A DNA stretch of 31,229 nucleotides from Syntrophomonas sp. (GTDB taxonomy: Bacteria; Bacillota; Syntrophomonadia; Syntrophomonadales; Syntrophomonadaceae): NCBI GenBank assembly GCA_003558625.1, contig PWPP01000040.1, forward strand, positions 1-31,229, given 5' to 3'. Shown here piece by piece: positions 7,437 through 16,168 of the stretch (position 1 is the stretch's first letter; each line of letters opens with the position of its first letter). The position numbers were made by a program, and so were the translations under genes. The notes under the pieces are model-generated. The model was not told the origin of the DNA. It searched no databases and worked only from the letters and a program-made list of their open reading frames with translations.

Positions 7437-8399
7437 ATGAAAAAATTCCTGGCCCTGTTGGCAATCGTGATTGTATCCGGCATCATCTTCTGGCAAATGC
7501 AAGCTCCCGCACCGGAGCCAGTGGATCAAGTGCGAATAATCAATCCTATCGGTCCCACCGTCATCCCCATCGCCGGCCTCGACAGCGGAGAAGTATCCGG
7601 AGATGTTCCGGTAAAAGTACATTACTGGAGAACCATCGACGAAGCTGCGGCGCTCCTGGCTGCAGATCAGGCTGAATTTGCCGCTCTTCCTGTTACCGCA
7701 GCCGCCAATCTTCATGCCCGGGGGATCAATATCGTGCTGCTGGGTGTGTACCAGTGGAAAGCATTTTATCTGATTGCAGGAGATAACCTGGTTTTTGAAG
7801 ACTGGCATTCATTACAAGATAAAACCGTCTATTCGGCTGTGGGCCGGGGAACCACGTCGGACATAATCATGCGGGCAGCCCTGTTGGACCGGGGGATGGT
7901 TCCGGATCAGGATGTCACCTTTCTGTATGCTCCTCCTCAGGAAATCGTTTCCCTTTACCAGGGAGGTAAGGTTGAATTTGCAGCACTTCCCGAACCTTTT
8001 GTGACCTTGAGTATAGGCGGGAATCTGGACCGAATTGTCTTAGATTTCCAGGATTACTGGGGACAAACCTATAATACAGAACCCCGTATACCCATTACCG
8101 GTTTTTTTGTAAAAAGAGATTTTTGGGCAGAGCACCCGGAACAGGTCCGGGAGACCGTGCGCCTGTTCGCTGCTTCTAACGCCTATGCCCTGGAGGAACC
8201 GGACAGAGCCCTGGAAACTGCCCATAATATACTCCCCATTCCGGTACCGGTCTTAAAGAATGCCTTAGCGCGGATGGATTTTTATTTTGTGCCTGCACTG
8301 GAATGCCGGGATGAAGTGGAATTCTATCTGCAAACCCTGTTCGATCTGTATCCGGAAAGCATCGCTGCTGTTCCCGATGATAGTTTTTATTCTCCATGA
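7437..8399 (+). CDS. ABC transporter substrate-binding protein, NitT/TauT (NMT1/THI5-like) type
   Basis: The 320-residue product starts with a short basic and hydrophobic segment (MKKFLALLAIVIVSGIIFW) with no lipobox cysteine, so it is probably held by an uncleaved N-terminal anchor. The rest matches the SsuA/TauA/THI5-like periplasmic-binding fold, with FAALPVTAAANLHARG, a DKTVYSAVGRGTTSD loop and VEFAALPEPFVT, the paired elements that line the ligand cleft. The ATG at 7437 has TTGGAGGTGG upstream; an in-frame ATG at 7386 lacks one. It overlaps the permease gene by ATGA, so the three genes are one operon. Sulfonates, nitrate and pyrimidine precursors are all known ligands of the family; this one is unknown. 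Confidence 0.85.
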   Translation: MKKFLALLAIVIVSGIIFWQMQAPAPEPVDQVRIINPIGPTVIPIAGLDSGEVSGDVPVKVHYWRTIDEAAALLAADQAEFAALPVTAAANLHARGINIVLLGVYQWKAFYLIAGDNLVFEDWHSLQDKTVYSAVGRGTTSDIIMRAALLDRGMVPDQDVTFLYAPPQEIVSLYQGGKVEFAALPEPFVTLSIGGNLDRIVLDFQDYWGQTYNTEPRIPITGFFVKRDFWAEHPEQVRETVRLFAASNAYALEEPDRALETAHNILPIPVPVLKNALARMDFYFVPALECRDEVEFYLQTLFDLYPESIAAVPDDSFYSP

Positions 8400-9142
8400 A
8401 AGCCCTGGGCTATTCGCTGGCCGGTATAGGAATCTTCCTTTTGTGCTGGCACATCGCTGCGGTATTATACGGGCAGAGCCTGGTTCTTCCTACACCGGCA
8501 GAAACCCTGGTGGTTTTGCACAGGTTAATCACCAACATTACGACCTTTCAGGCTGCTTTCGAAACGGCCTGGAAAGTCTTCCTGTCGCTGTTCCTGGTAA
8601 TCACCGTGGGAATCCCCCTGGGTTTGCTCCTGGGTCTGGTGGATAAGCTTTATGAAATGTTTCGCCCCATTATTATGGTTTTGCAGGCGGTTCCCGTGAT
8701 ATCTTGGTTAGCTCTAGTAATCTTTATCTGGGGAATTGGCTGGGAAGGCCCCTTGCTGATTGCCTTCCTGTCCCTGCTGCCCATGGCGGTGCTGACCACC
8801 ATATCGGGAGTGAGAAACCTGGATAAAAACTTATTGGAAATGGCAAAAGTGTACCGGGTCCCCTTTAAAAATATCTTCCGGGATATTTACCTGGGTTCCC
8901 TGGTTCCCTTTATTGTTGCCATTATAGATGTCAGTATCGGTCAGGCCTGGAAAGTGATCCTGGTAGCAGAATACCTTTGCGGAGACAAGGGTTTGGGCGT
9001 TCAAATTGCTTGGGCCCGCCAGTTTGTTGACATTCCCCAGGTTTATGCCCTTACACTAATCGCCGTGATTATGGGCTTGATTACCGAGCGGCTGATAAAA
9101 TTCTGGATGGGGAGGTTTTCCAAAAGATGGGCTCCCTCTTAA
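8396..9142 (+). CDS. ABC transporter permease, NitT/TauT (SsuC/TauC-like)
   Basis: This 248-residue membrane protein has about six hydrophobic segments and the binding-protein-dependent transport domain, including the EAA-type cytoplasmic loop NLLEMAKVYRVPFKNIFRDIYLGSLVP that docks on the ATPase, and the downstream LVAEYLCGDKGLGVQIAWA typical of SsuC/TauC permeases. Its start overlaps the stop of the binding-protein gene (ATGA) and its end overlaps the ATPase start by 16 bases, which suggests translational coupling. It forms the channel of an importer of unknown substrate. Confidence 0.9.
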   Translation: MKALGYSLAGIGIFLLCWHIAAVLYGQSLVLPTPAETLVVLHRLITNITTFQAAFETAWKVFLSLFLVITVGIPLGLLLGLVDKLYEMFRPIIMVLQAVPVISWLALVIFIWGIGWEGPLLIAFLSLLPMAVLTTISGVRNLDKNLLEMAKVYRVPFKNIFRDIYLGSLVPFIVAIIDVSIGQAWKVILVAEYLCGDKGLGVQIAWARQFVDIPQVYALTLIAVIMGLITERLIKFWMGRFSKRWAPS

Positions 9143-9828
9143 CCTTAAACCAGGTTTCTAAATGTTTCGGCACCCTGAGGGTAATCGATCAGATGAGTCT
9201 TGAAATTCGGGAGTTTGAGCGGGTGGTTTTGCTGGGACATTCCGGTTCCGGGAAAACCACTTTTTTAAGATTAATCGCCGGTTTGGAAACTCCAACCAGC
9301 GGTGAGATAACACGCGAGTCCGATCAGATCGGTTTTGTGTTTCAAGAGCCCCGGTTGATCCCCTGGCGTTCCGTATATGATAATTTGCGTTTCGTGAGTA
9401 AAAAACATCATAAAAACCGTATCATTGATATCTTAACCCAGCTCCGTCTTCATGGCTTTGAGGATTATCTGCCTGCACAACTTAGCGGTGGTATGCAGCA
9501 ACGAGTAAACCTGGCCCGGGCTTTAATCGTGGAACCCAAGATTCTGATCCTGGATGAGGCGTTCGGCTCTCTGGACCTTCCGGTTAAACTGGCTATTATG
9601 GAAGATCTTTTGGCCCTGTGGAAAAAACACCGTTTTACGGTAATTGCCGTAACCCATGACCTTAAAGAAGCCCTTTGCCTGGCCGATCGGATCTTAATTT
9701 TTTCCCCCCGCCCCGCCCGAATTGCCCATGATATTCCCATTTCCCTGCCCAAGGAGCGAAGTTTTGCTTCACCCCAGCTCCTGGCGGAAGAAGCCCGCCT
9801 GCTGGAAATCTTAACCCAGATGAAATAG
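9127..9828 (+). CDS. ABC transporter ATP-binding protein, NitT/TauT (SsuB/TauB-like)
   Basis: The 233-residue ATPase has a complete set of motifs: Walker A GHSGSGKTT at 37-45, the Q-loop Gln73 in FQEPRLIPW, signature LSGGMQQR at 119-126, Walker B ILILDE to Glu144, D-loop SLD and the switch His177 in VTHD. Q-loop wording (EPRLIPW) is characteristic of the nitrate/sulfonate/taurine group. It is the last gene of the importer operon; GGGGAGG at 9110-9116 is its ribosome site. It ends one base before the converging UbiB-like gene, and no terminator is visible between them. Confidence 0.93.
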   Translation: MGSLLTLNQVSKCFGTLRVIDQMSLEIREFERVVLLGHSGSGKTTFLRLIAGLETPTSGEITRESDQIGFVFQEPRLIPWRSVYDNLRFVSKKHHKNRIIDILTQLRLHGFEDYLPAQLSGGMQQRVNLARALIVEPKILILDEAFGSLDLPVKLAIMEDLLALWKKHRFTVIAVTHDLKEALCLADRILIFSPRPARIAHDIPISLPKERSFASPQLLAEEARLLEILTQMK

Positions 9829-9829
9829 A

Positions 9830-11506
9830 TTATGGGTTATTTCTGGATTGAAATACCGATAAGATTAGCAAAATCAGGGCTATAGGGGCTAAAATGAAAC
9901 CTGCGGTACCATAGGGATAAAGACTATCTATTACCTCCCTGCCCGATGCCTGTATGATCATGGCCGACGCCACCAGCCAGCCGGCTATGATAATACTGGC
10001 ACTTAACCTGCCTATCAGGCGGGTTATTTTTCTTTTCATCAGGGGATGAAGGTCAACCCGGATATTGACATTCAGCTCTCCTTCTCCGGTTTTCCTCACC
10101 AATTGGTTGAAATTACGGGGCAATGTGCCCAGGGGTCGGTAATCCTGATAGTATTTCCTGCGTATGTGTTTGTAAATATTACCGGGTTTCATGCGTTCCT
10201 GAAAGACCCGTTTGCCCATGGGCTTGGCAATGGTATCCAGATCAAAGGTAGGGTCGAGCTTGCGCCCCACACCTTCCACGGTGATAATGGCTTTCATGGC
10301 TGCGGTCAGATAGGTGGGTATTTTCAGCTTGTAGCGAAAGGCCAGTTCTAATATTTCTTCCCGTATTTTTTTGATATTAACCTTGCCGATATTGCTGGAC
10401 AGGACATGCTCGATCATGTCAGCTAAATCCTCCTGAAAATTATCCATATCGATGCCATCATCGATGATGCCCATATCCATCATCGTAGCGATAAAACGAT
10501 CCAGGTCCCTATTATCAATGGCCATTAATAGTTCGCCCAGATTTAACAGCCTTTTTTCACTTAGAAATCCCGCAGCACCGAAATCGATAAAGGCAATGGT
10601 TTCCTCATCAATGAGGAGCATGTTGCCCTGGTGGGGATCGGATTGAAAAAACCCGTGAATCATCACCTGGGTAAGAAAAGACTCCGCCCCCAAAATAGAG
10701 ATTTTGCGGCGATCCCAGTTTCTGGCTTCTATCTCCTCTATATCACTTAATTTGATGCCTTCAATGTATTCTTCCGTCAGAATCCTACCGGTAGTATAAG
10801 CCCAAAAGACCCGGGGTATCACCACACTGGGATTTGAGGCAAAGTTATTGTACATGCGGTCCGTATTCTTAGCCTCCCGGTCATAGTCCAGTTCCCGGCG
10901 TAAAAGCTGGGCATATTCATCTACAAAGGCAGCCAGTTCCATGCGTCGGGCCCGTTCTACCCGTTTTTCCAGAAAACGGGCCAGATTATAGAGGATTTCT
11001 AAATCAACATCAACCTGCTGATCTATTCCGGGTCTCTGGATTTTTACAATCACCGTTTCCCCGGTCTTTAAAACCGCCCGGTGCACCTGACCGATGGATG
11101 CTGCCGCCAGGGGCTCCGGGGTAAAGTCAGCAAATATCTCTTGAGGATGTCCGATTTCCTTTTCCAGCTGTTGCACCACCTGTTCATAGGGAAACGGATC
11201 CACTTTGTCCTGAAGTTTTTCCAGTTCCATGATAAACATAGGGGGGAACATGTCCGGGCGGGTACTTAGCATCTGTCCCAGTTTGACAAACGTGGGGCCC
11301 AGCTCCATCATAATCTCACGCATACTAAGCGCCAGGTAACTCTCGATGGTGAAGTTGGGCGGAAGCCGCTTTAATCTTTGTTTTAAAAGGGGTATGATTT
11401 TGTAAATGCCCATAGAAATAATCAGGTATTCAAAACCATAACGTATCAGTGCTCTTAATATTTGCCGGTATCTTTTAAAATGTTTGATCCTGCGGCGGTA
11501 CCTCAA
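9830..11506 (-). CDS. ABC1/AarF/UbiB family atypical kinase, membrane anchored
   Basis: The 558-residue protein has the hallmarks of the UbiB family: the KxGQ motif (KLGQ at about 75-78), the alanine-rich loop AAASIGQVHRA at about 134, the conserved lysine in VIVKIQRPG, and the catalytic and metal loops SDPHQGNMLL and AFIDFGAAG. Two hydrophobic segments at the C-terminus anchor it. In other bacteria relatives support quinone synthesis or lipid handling by an ATPase activity; its role here is not evident. A TTG at 11506 is chosen over a GTG 19 codons upstream because AGGAGG (11515-11520) stands 8 bases before it and family proteins begin MRYRRR-like. Confidence 0.9.
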   Translation of the reverse strand: MRYRRRIKHFKRYRQILRALIRYGFEYLIISMGIYKIIPLLKQRLKRLPPNFTIESYLALSMREIMMELGPTFVKLGQMLSTRPDMFPPMFIMELEKLQDKVDPFPYEQVVQQLEKEIGHPQEIFADFTPEPLAAASIGQVHRAVLKTGETVIVKIQRPGIDQQVDVDLEILYNLARFLEKRVERARRMELAAFVDEYAQLLRRELDYDREAKNTDRMYNNFASNPSVVIPRVFWAYTTGRILTEEYIEGIKLSDIEEIEARNWDRRKISILGAESFLTQVMIHGFFQSDPHQGNMLLIDEETIAFIDFGAAGFLSEKRLLNLGELLMAIDNRDLDRFIATMMDMGIIDDGIDMDNFQEDLADMIEHVLSSNIGKVNIKKIREEILELAFRYKLKIPTYLTAAMKAIITVEGVGRKLDPTFDLDTIAKPMGKRVFQERMKPGNIYKHIRRKYYQDYRPLGTLPRNFNQLVRKTGEGELNVNIRVDLHPLMKRKITRLIGRLSASIIIAGWLVASAMIIQASGREVIDSLYPYGTAGFILAPIALILLILSVFQSRNNP

Positions 11507-11736
11507 TGATGAAGCCTCCTTTTTTGTGCTTTTATGCACGATCCATGGGATCCTGAATGCCACCTAATCGGACTGATTTGTTTATCATACCTTTTATAAT
11601 TCTATTCGGCTTTCCCTTTTCCTCTAGTACTGGCCAGATCCAAACAAAAAACAGGGGCTATGGCAAGGCGAAATCGATTATAATAGTACAGAGGAACGAA
11701 GCTCTTTTCAGCTCCATAAGAGACAGGAGGGACTAC

Positions 11737-12075
11737 ATGCACTGCAGCTGTTGCGGGTCAGGCAATGATGAAGGTACGGTTTTTTGCAGCCACTGCGGCT
11801 ATGATATGCAAGCTTCACAGCCGGTTCTTTCCTGCGTGGTAGCCCATGCAGAAACCAGCTCCCCCAACAACGGGAAAGCTGGTATTTGGCTTATACTTTC
11901 GATCGCTTTTTCGCTGGGGGCCTTGCTCTTTTATCCCCTGCTTTCAGGTTCTTTAGAATTGTTGTGCGCGTATATGGTTAAAAAGAAAAGAGACCCTGCT
12001 GCCGGCATCACTTTAATCTTCATTGCCTTGGCCTGTATCCTGGCCGGCCTTTTTATCATTTTGCCCGCTTCCTGA
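11737..12075 (+). CDS. Small zinc-ribbon membrane protein
   Basis: The 112-residue product starts with a zinc-ribbon of the form C-x-C-C...C-x-x-C (CSCCGS...FCSHCGYDM) and continues with a short linker and two hydrophobic segments at about 48-70 and 88-108 separated by KKKRDPAAG. Proteins of this design are common in Bacillota but no function is established. ATG at 11737 is chosen over a longer frame because AGGAGGG (11725-11731) precedes it; a TATAAT at 11679-11684 may be its -10. It converges on the second ppsR with 19 bases between. Confidence 0.75.
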   Translation: MHCSCCGSGNDEGTVFCSHCGYDMQASQPVLSCVVAHAETSSPNNGKAGIWLILSIAFSLGALLFYPLLSGSLELLCAYMVKKKRDPAAGITLIFIALACILAGLFIILPAS

Positions 12076-12094
12076 TCCTGCATAATCTGAACGG

Positions 12095-12937
12095 TTAAAA
12101 TCTCCTGCGCACCAGGGTGGCAAAATTATAGCTAGCTTTTAAAGGCAGTTTAAATTTCCTCATTACATCATTACTGATCTCTTCAATGTCCTCCATAGTG
12201 ACATCGACAATGACACAATGGAGTTTCTTGTATATTTGATGGGCATTTTCCAGTTCTTCCGCAATCAGTTCCTCCAACCGGTGATTAACGTCAAGGTGTT
12301 TTAGGCGTTCCTTGCGAATATTGTATAAACTCTCCTGATCAATGGTAAGACCGACCATGGGCACCAACCCCACCAATCGAATGAGATCCGGTGGGACTTC
12401 GGTATCAATTCCAATATTAAAATTGGCTGCCTTCAGACCCAGATTACAGGCCAAATGCATTGAAAGTGCTGTTTTAGCAGTGTTCTGTGGACCCATGATG
12501 ATGAGGTCTGCCTCTTTAAAGGTTTCCAGATTTTTGCCATTATCATGTTCCAGGGTCCATTCAATGGCTTCCATGCGGTTGTAATAGCGGTAATCTTTTT
12601 GCCGGGCTAAACCGGTAACATGACTCGGTTCCAGGTTGGTCTTTTGGCTCACGGCATTCATCAGGGGAGCTAAGGCATCAATGGCAAAGATCCCTTTATT
12701 CTTTGCTTCCTGTTCCAGAAAGTCAATTAAATCGGGTTTGACGATGGTGAAGATGATAATGGCTTCTTCTTCTATTGCTTTGTCCAAAATGTTTTGTATT
12801 TGTTCTTTTTTATGCACCCGGGAAAACCGGGTAATGCTTTTTTCGACCGGAAACTGGGCTAAAGTCGCGACTGCAATCCTCTCCGCTGTTTCTCAAACTG
12901 AATCAGATACGGCAAATATGTGCAAGCGGTCTGACAT
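12095..12937 (-). pseudogene. Second ppsR paralogue interrupted by one in-frame UGA
   Basis: From an ATG at 12937 with AAGGAGGG just upstream, the frame reads MSDRLHIFAVSDSV, then TGA at 12895-12893, then ETAERIAVAT and the rest of a full-length PpsR protein (280 codons). The stop stands where the family, and the copy at 3686-4516, has glycine (GGA or GGN in SDSVGETAERI), so a single G-to-T change explains it. No other lesion is seen, and the downstream part keeps the nucleotide loop GPQNTAKT and MHLACNLGLKAANFNIG. The frame after the stop has no good start site. UGA is used as a normal stop in neighbouring genes. A recent nonsense mutation is the simplest reading; a base-call error in the source sequence is possible. 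Confidence 0.8.
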
Positions 12938-13197
12938 GAATGGCACCCTCCTTTTATTCTCAATACAGGATATCGCTGCTGCCTGGCAGCAGATACTATC
13001 ATTACTCTTATTCTACATTACAATCATCCGATTTTTATCATAATTTATTGCATTTGATCCCGGCCCCTGATTTTTCTTCGGCAACAGCACATTGGAGCGG
13101 CATCTATCTCTATCCGGGCATAACCGGTCAGGTCAGACCCCCAGAACAAACGTCGACATCTTCCAGGGCGAGAAACCGCACCGGATCAATGGCATAC

Positions 13198-13839
13198 TTA
13201 ATCCCTAATCAGAGTAACGTTTACCAGGTAAGAGCGCACAATCAAGCGGTTATATGCCCCTCCCACCGGATTTAAAGGGTGACAGGTAGTTAGGGTTAAA
13301 GCGGGTTTTTCCGTGGGATCAATGACGCTCCAGTCGCGGCTATGGGTTTCAAAAACCTGCTCCACCCGGTATTCATAGATTTTATCATTGTAATAAAACA
13401 AGATCCGGTCTCCCGCTGCCATCTTGTCCAGGTGCCAGAAAGGCGAGCCATAGGCATTTCTGTGCCCGGCAATAGACACATTGCCTATGTCCGGATAGCC
13501 GCTTTGGGGATATATTCCGGGTCCTTTTTTTAAATCTTCTTCCTCTACTCCATAGCCGATATCCAGAAATAGGTCCAGCTTGGGGATCCTGATTTTTGCC
13601 GGTTGGGGCACAAGTTTATCCGGATATTCTTCTTCCGGCTGGGGAACCTCAGGGGGCAAGGGAAGCTCTCCGGTCTCCTCCACTCCCCTCTGCATCCAAT
13701 AATACAAAACCGTGTCATAATAGAAGGTTTTAGCAAAAGGAAAAAGCAGCAGGAAAAATCCCAGCAGAAAAAGGATCATGGCGACCACAAAATATCGTTT
13801 TCCCGGTGCTCTAGTTTTCTTAGAATCGTCCATCTTCAT
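13198..13839 (-). CDS. Sortase, class D/E-like
   Basis: Sortases are membrane cysteine transpeptidases that attach surface proteins to the cell wall. This 213-residue protein has an N-terminal hydrophobic anchor (about 17-40), a proline- and glutamate-rich linker, and the sortase fold with catalytic His126 (SIAGHRN), Cys186 (TLTTCHP) and Arg198 (NRLIVRS). The TLTTCHP motif fits classes D/E rather than class A. The ATG at 13839 is preferred because AAAGGA stands 9 bases upstream, while one at 13848 abuts it. No LPxTG-type substrate is encoded in the window. It appears to be a single gene. Confidence 0.9.
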   Translation of the reverse strand: MKMDDSKKTRAPGKRYFVVAMILFLLGFFLLLFPFAKTFYYDTVLYYWMQRGVEETGELPLPPEVPQPEEEYPDKLVPQPAKIRIPKLDLFLDIGYGVEEEDLKKGPGIYPQSGYPDIGNVSIAGHRNAYGSPFWHLDKMAAGDRILFYYNDKIYEYRVEQVFETHSRDWSVIDPTEKPALTLTTCHPLNPVGGAYNRLIVRSYLVNVTLIRD

Positions 13840-13957
13840 AATGATCATTCCTTTTTGTTCCCGGCTTGGATCATAACGTCATGATAAGCCCGGCAGCATC
13901 TGTTTTATATACTGCTACATGGTAACAAACCAAAGATGCTTCATGATTTGCGGCCTA

Positions 13958-13988
13958 AAAAAATGCACCTGGAATAGATGCATTTTTT
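13958..13988 (-). terminator. Rho-independent terminator for the 14021-15632 operon
   Basis: AAAAAATGCA (13958-13967) and TGCATTTTTT (13979-13988) form a perfect 10-bp stem with an 11-base loop. Both strands have flanking A/T runs. It lies 32 bases beyond the stop of the cupin gene read on the minus strand. Confidence 0.75.
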
Positions 13989-14020
13989 CGGTTTCCTTAT
14001 CAATAAGAGATCATGGTTTA

Positions 14021-14752
14021 TTAATATCTGCGGGATAAACTGATATCACATTCCATTTTTACGAAGTCTTTTTTGGTTTTATTTCGGGCTTCCTGCAAGA
14101 CCTGCACGGCCCAGGGTTCATTCACCGAACCCAGGGTTCTAATGGCCAGGATCCTTTGTAAAACATTGGGGGGATAAGCCCGGTAAACGGTATGATTATG
14201 AACATTATAAAGCTGAATATAGCCGGTCCGTACCGGTTTCCCGTAAACATGAATCGTAACCGCGGCTAAATCGTCAACCGCTTCCACCTGGTGAATTCCG
14301 TCATTAATGGGTAAAACATACGTGGTTCCACCTTTTCCCAGGATCCCTTCCCCGGTAAGTCTGACTTCACCCTGTCCTTCAATCGAGCCATCATCTATAC
14401 GCTCAAACTTTCTTTCCCGGGCCTGATTAAAGTAAACCCCCACCAATCCCCAGGACCCATGATCATGAATGGGATAAAATCTCCTGGGCTCCCAGATGAA
14501 AGCACGCACAGAAAAAGATCGGTCTGAACTACGGAATAAGGTAATTTCATTGGGATCCACTGAATGCCATTGGCCATCTAAAAAATCATTATCCAATATT
14601 AGCTGTTCCAGGGTCTCATTAAGCCACCCGGGAGCAGAAACCAATTCTTTTACAATGTCCCGGCCTTCTTCAATAATTTGCTTCTGTTCCGGGCCCTGAT
14701 CTAAAAATGTTTGAAAAACCCGGGTAAAATCGTTTAAATCAGCGATCTTCAT
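14021..14752 (-). CDS. Cysteine-dioxygenase-like cupin (thiol dioxygenase family)
   Basis: The 243-residue protein reads as a member of the CDO_I-like cupin group, iron enzymes that add oxygen to thiols such as cysteine. The iron-binding three-histidine set is visible as His96 and His98 in YPIHDHGSWG and His154 in DGIHQVEA, followed by AVTIHVYGKP, which matches the LHVYSPP stretch near the C-terminus of cysteine dioxygenases. A C-terminal extension of about 60 residues is unlike the core enzyme. The start at 14752 has AAGGTGG upstream and overlaps the end of the Fe-S gene by 14 bases. The true substrate is not known; 3-mercaptopropionate and other thiols are alternatives. Confidence 0.75.
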   Translation of the reverse strand: MKIADLNDFTRVFQTFLDQGPEQKQIIEEGRDIVKELVSAPGWLNETLEQLILDNDFLDGQWHSVDPNEITLFRSSDRSFSVRAFIWEPRRFYPIHDHGSWGLVGVYFNQARERKFERIDDGSIEGQGEVRLTGEGILGKGGTTYVLPINDGIHQVEAVDDLAAVTIHVYGKPVRTGYIQLYNVHNHTVYRAYPPNVLQRILAIRTLGSVNEPWAVQVLQEARNKTKKDFVKMECDISLSRRY

Positions 14753-15632
14753 AACCAACACCACCTTTATTGTTTTTGTTTTCCACGCCTTTTTGCGGTT
14801 CATTCTGCAGGCTGCCATATTTGCGGACATGGGTCCAGGCCCGGTAGGAAGGATCTTCCGGATTAGCCGCTAGAGCCTCCTTTTCCTGCAAATATTTTTT
14901 TATGAAACCTTTTTGGGGATAGAGTTTACGATCTCGTCCCACCGGGCAGACCTTAATACATATTCCACAGGGATAGCACTTTCTGCGGCTTAACTCTTCG
15001 GCCTGGCCCAGGCAGGCCATTTTATCATACCTTGCAACAATGGTTTCTTCCCGGGGCACCAACGCATCCACCGGGCAGCACTTGGCACAAGATTCACAAA
15101 GGATACACAGTTCTTTTTCCTGCATAAGATCGCCCGACAACCGGGCAGAGGTGAATACCGACACAAATCTGACCCGGGGTCCAAATTCCGGGGTTAATAA
15201 GCAGTTGTTCAACCCTCTGGTACCTAAACCGGCATAGCGGGCTGCTTCCACATGACCAAATGCGACCATGGGTTTTTCTTTTAATGGTTTAAGGCTGCCA
15301 TACCCATCCCGGGGAAAAAAATAGGAAGCCCAGCCTAGCCGGTTAAGAAAACGGGTAAGATTAAAAGCCAACCCATCCAGCTCCCGGTTGCAGGTACGAT
15401 ATAATTCCATATGCAGAGCTGACGGTGTCGTCTCTACAATGGGAAGAGGCAATCCCATACCCATAACGATTACCGTCTGGGTTGGAGGGAATAAGGTCTG
15501 CGGTCTGAAATCAACCGGGACCACATTGAATGCATCCCATAGCTCTACCGGGGCCAAGCCCACCAAATCCGCCCCATGCTCTCTCGCAAAGGCAATAATG
15601 TTTTCCTTCAAATCCAATTTCGCTTCCGCCAC
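14739..15632 (-). CDS. QueG-like 4Fe-4S double-cluster protein
   Basis: The 297-residue protein resembles epoxyqueuosine reductase QueG and related corrinoid Fe-S proteins: an N-terminal domain with the AARYAGLGTRGLNNCLLTPEFGP-type segment (about 131-153) and a pair of [4Fe-4S] motifs, Cys176-x2-179-x2-182-x3-186 (CILCESCAKCCP) and Cys219-x2-222-x2-225-x3-229 (CYPCGICIKVCP). The similarity is to the double-cluster subgroup rather than to queG itself, so tRNA modification should not be assumed. GTG at 15632 is chosen since GAGGTG lies 6 bases before it; GTG at 15641 is an alternative. It is the first gene of a two-gene operon with the thiol-dioxygenase-like cupin. Confidence 0.8.
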   Translation of the reverse strand: MAEAKLDLKENIIAFAREHGADLVGLAPVELWDAFNVVPVDFRPQTLFPPTQTVIVMGMGLPLPIVETTPSALHMELYRTCNRELDGLAFNLTRFLNRLGWASYFFPRDGYGSLKPLKEKPMVAFGHVEAARYAGLGTRGLNNCLLTPEFGPRVRFVSVFTSARLSGDLMQEKELCILCESCAKCCPVDALVPREETIVARYDKMACLGQAEELSRRKCYPCGICIKVCPVGRDRKLYPQKGFIKKYLQEKEALAANPEDPSYRAWTHVRKYGSLQNEPQKGVENKNNKGGVGYEDR

Positions 15633-15844
15633 GGGCAACACCTCAATTTCATGGTACCTTATCTAATCATACTACATTTTCGTTTACGAATAAAAAGCAA
15701 AAATATTGTATAAAAAGTGTTCATTTTTCTTTTTTCCGGGAAATACGTCCTTTTTAAATATTTGCCAATGTATTATCCGGCTCAAATGAGTTAAAATAGT
15801 AATTACTTGGATTATTTGGTATCAAATACAGAGGAGGGTTACAA

Positions 15845-16153
15845 ATGCCTGATTTTGGAAATTCTTTTTCCGGCCTGACTTCAGACCGTAAATTAACCCA
15901 CGAAGAACTGATCCGGGCCATCCGGTTTTTGATTGCGGCTGAATATGAAGCCATCCAGTTGTATATGCAGTTGGCAGAAGCAACGGATCATGAACTGGCC
16001 ATAGCGGTGCTAAAAGAAATCGCCGATGAAGAACGGGTCCATGCAGGGGAGTTTTTACGGCTGTTAAAAGAATTGGCCCCGGATGAAGAAGATTTTTATA
16101 AGGAAGGTTTTGAGGAAGTCGAAGAAATCATGGAAGAATTAAAAAACAAATGA
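15845..16153 (+). CDS. Stand-alone ferritin-like protein related to the encapsulin Flp domain
   Basis: The 102-residue, all-helical protein has two iron-site helices: AAEYEAIQLY (Glu33) and DEERVHAGEF (Glu63-x-x-His66). Helix layout, length and the closing EEDFYKEGFEEVEEI resemble the ferritin-like domain found at the N-terminus of the Pyrococcus encapsulin and as separate encapsulin cargo. No encapsulin shell gene is present in the window. It probably oxidises and sequesters ferrous iron as a multimer. AGAGGAGGG lies 7 bases before the ATG. It is followed 15 bases later by the kinase-like gene, likely co-transcribed. Confidence 0.82.
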   Translation: MPDFGNSFSGLTSDRKLTHEELIRAIRFLIAAEYEAIQLYMQLAEATDHELAIAVLKEIADEERVHAGEFLRLLKELAPDEEDFYKEGFEEVEEIMEELKNK

Positions 16154-16168
16154 TAAAAAGAGGATGTG

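Noticed and set aside
12095..12817. A shortened PpsR starting at GTG 12817
   Set aside because: There is no ribosome site, and the frame upstream to ATG 12937 continues the family alignment up to the single UGA.
12893..12937. Reading the UGA in the second ppsR as selenocysteine
   Set aside because: The position is a conserved glycine, not a cysteine, and only a weak AGTCGCGACT palindrome follows, without a proper SECIS loop. A nonsense mutation is simpler.
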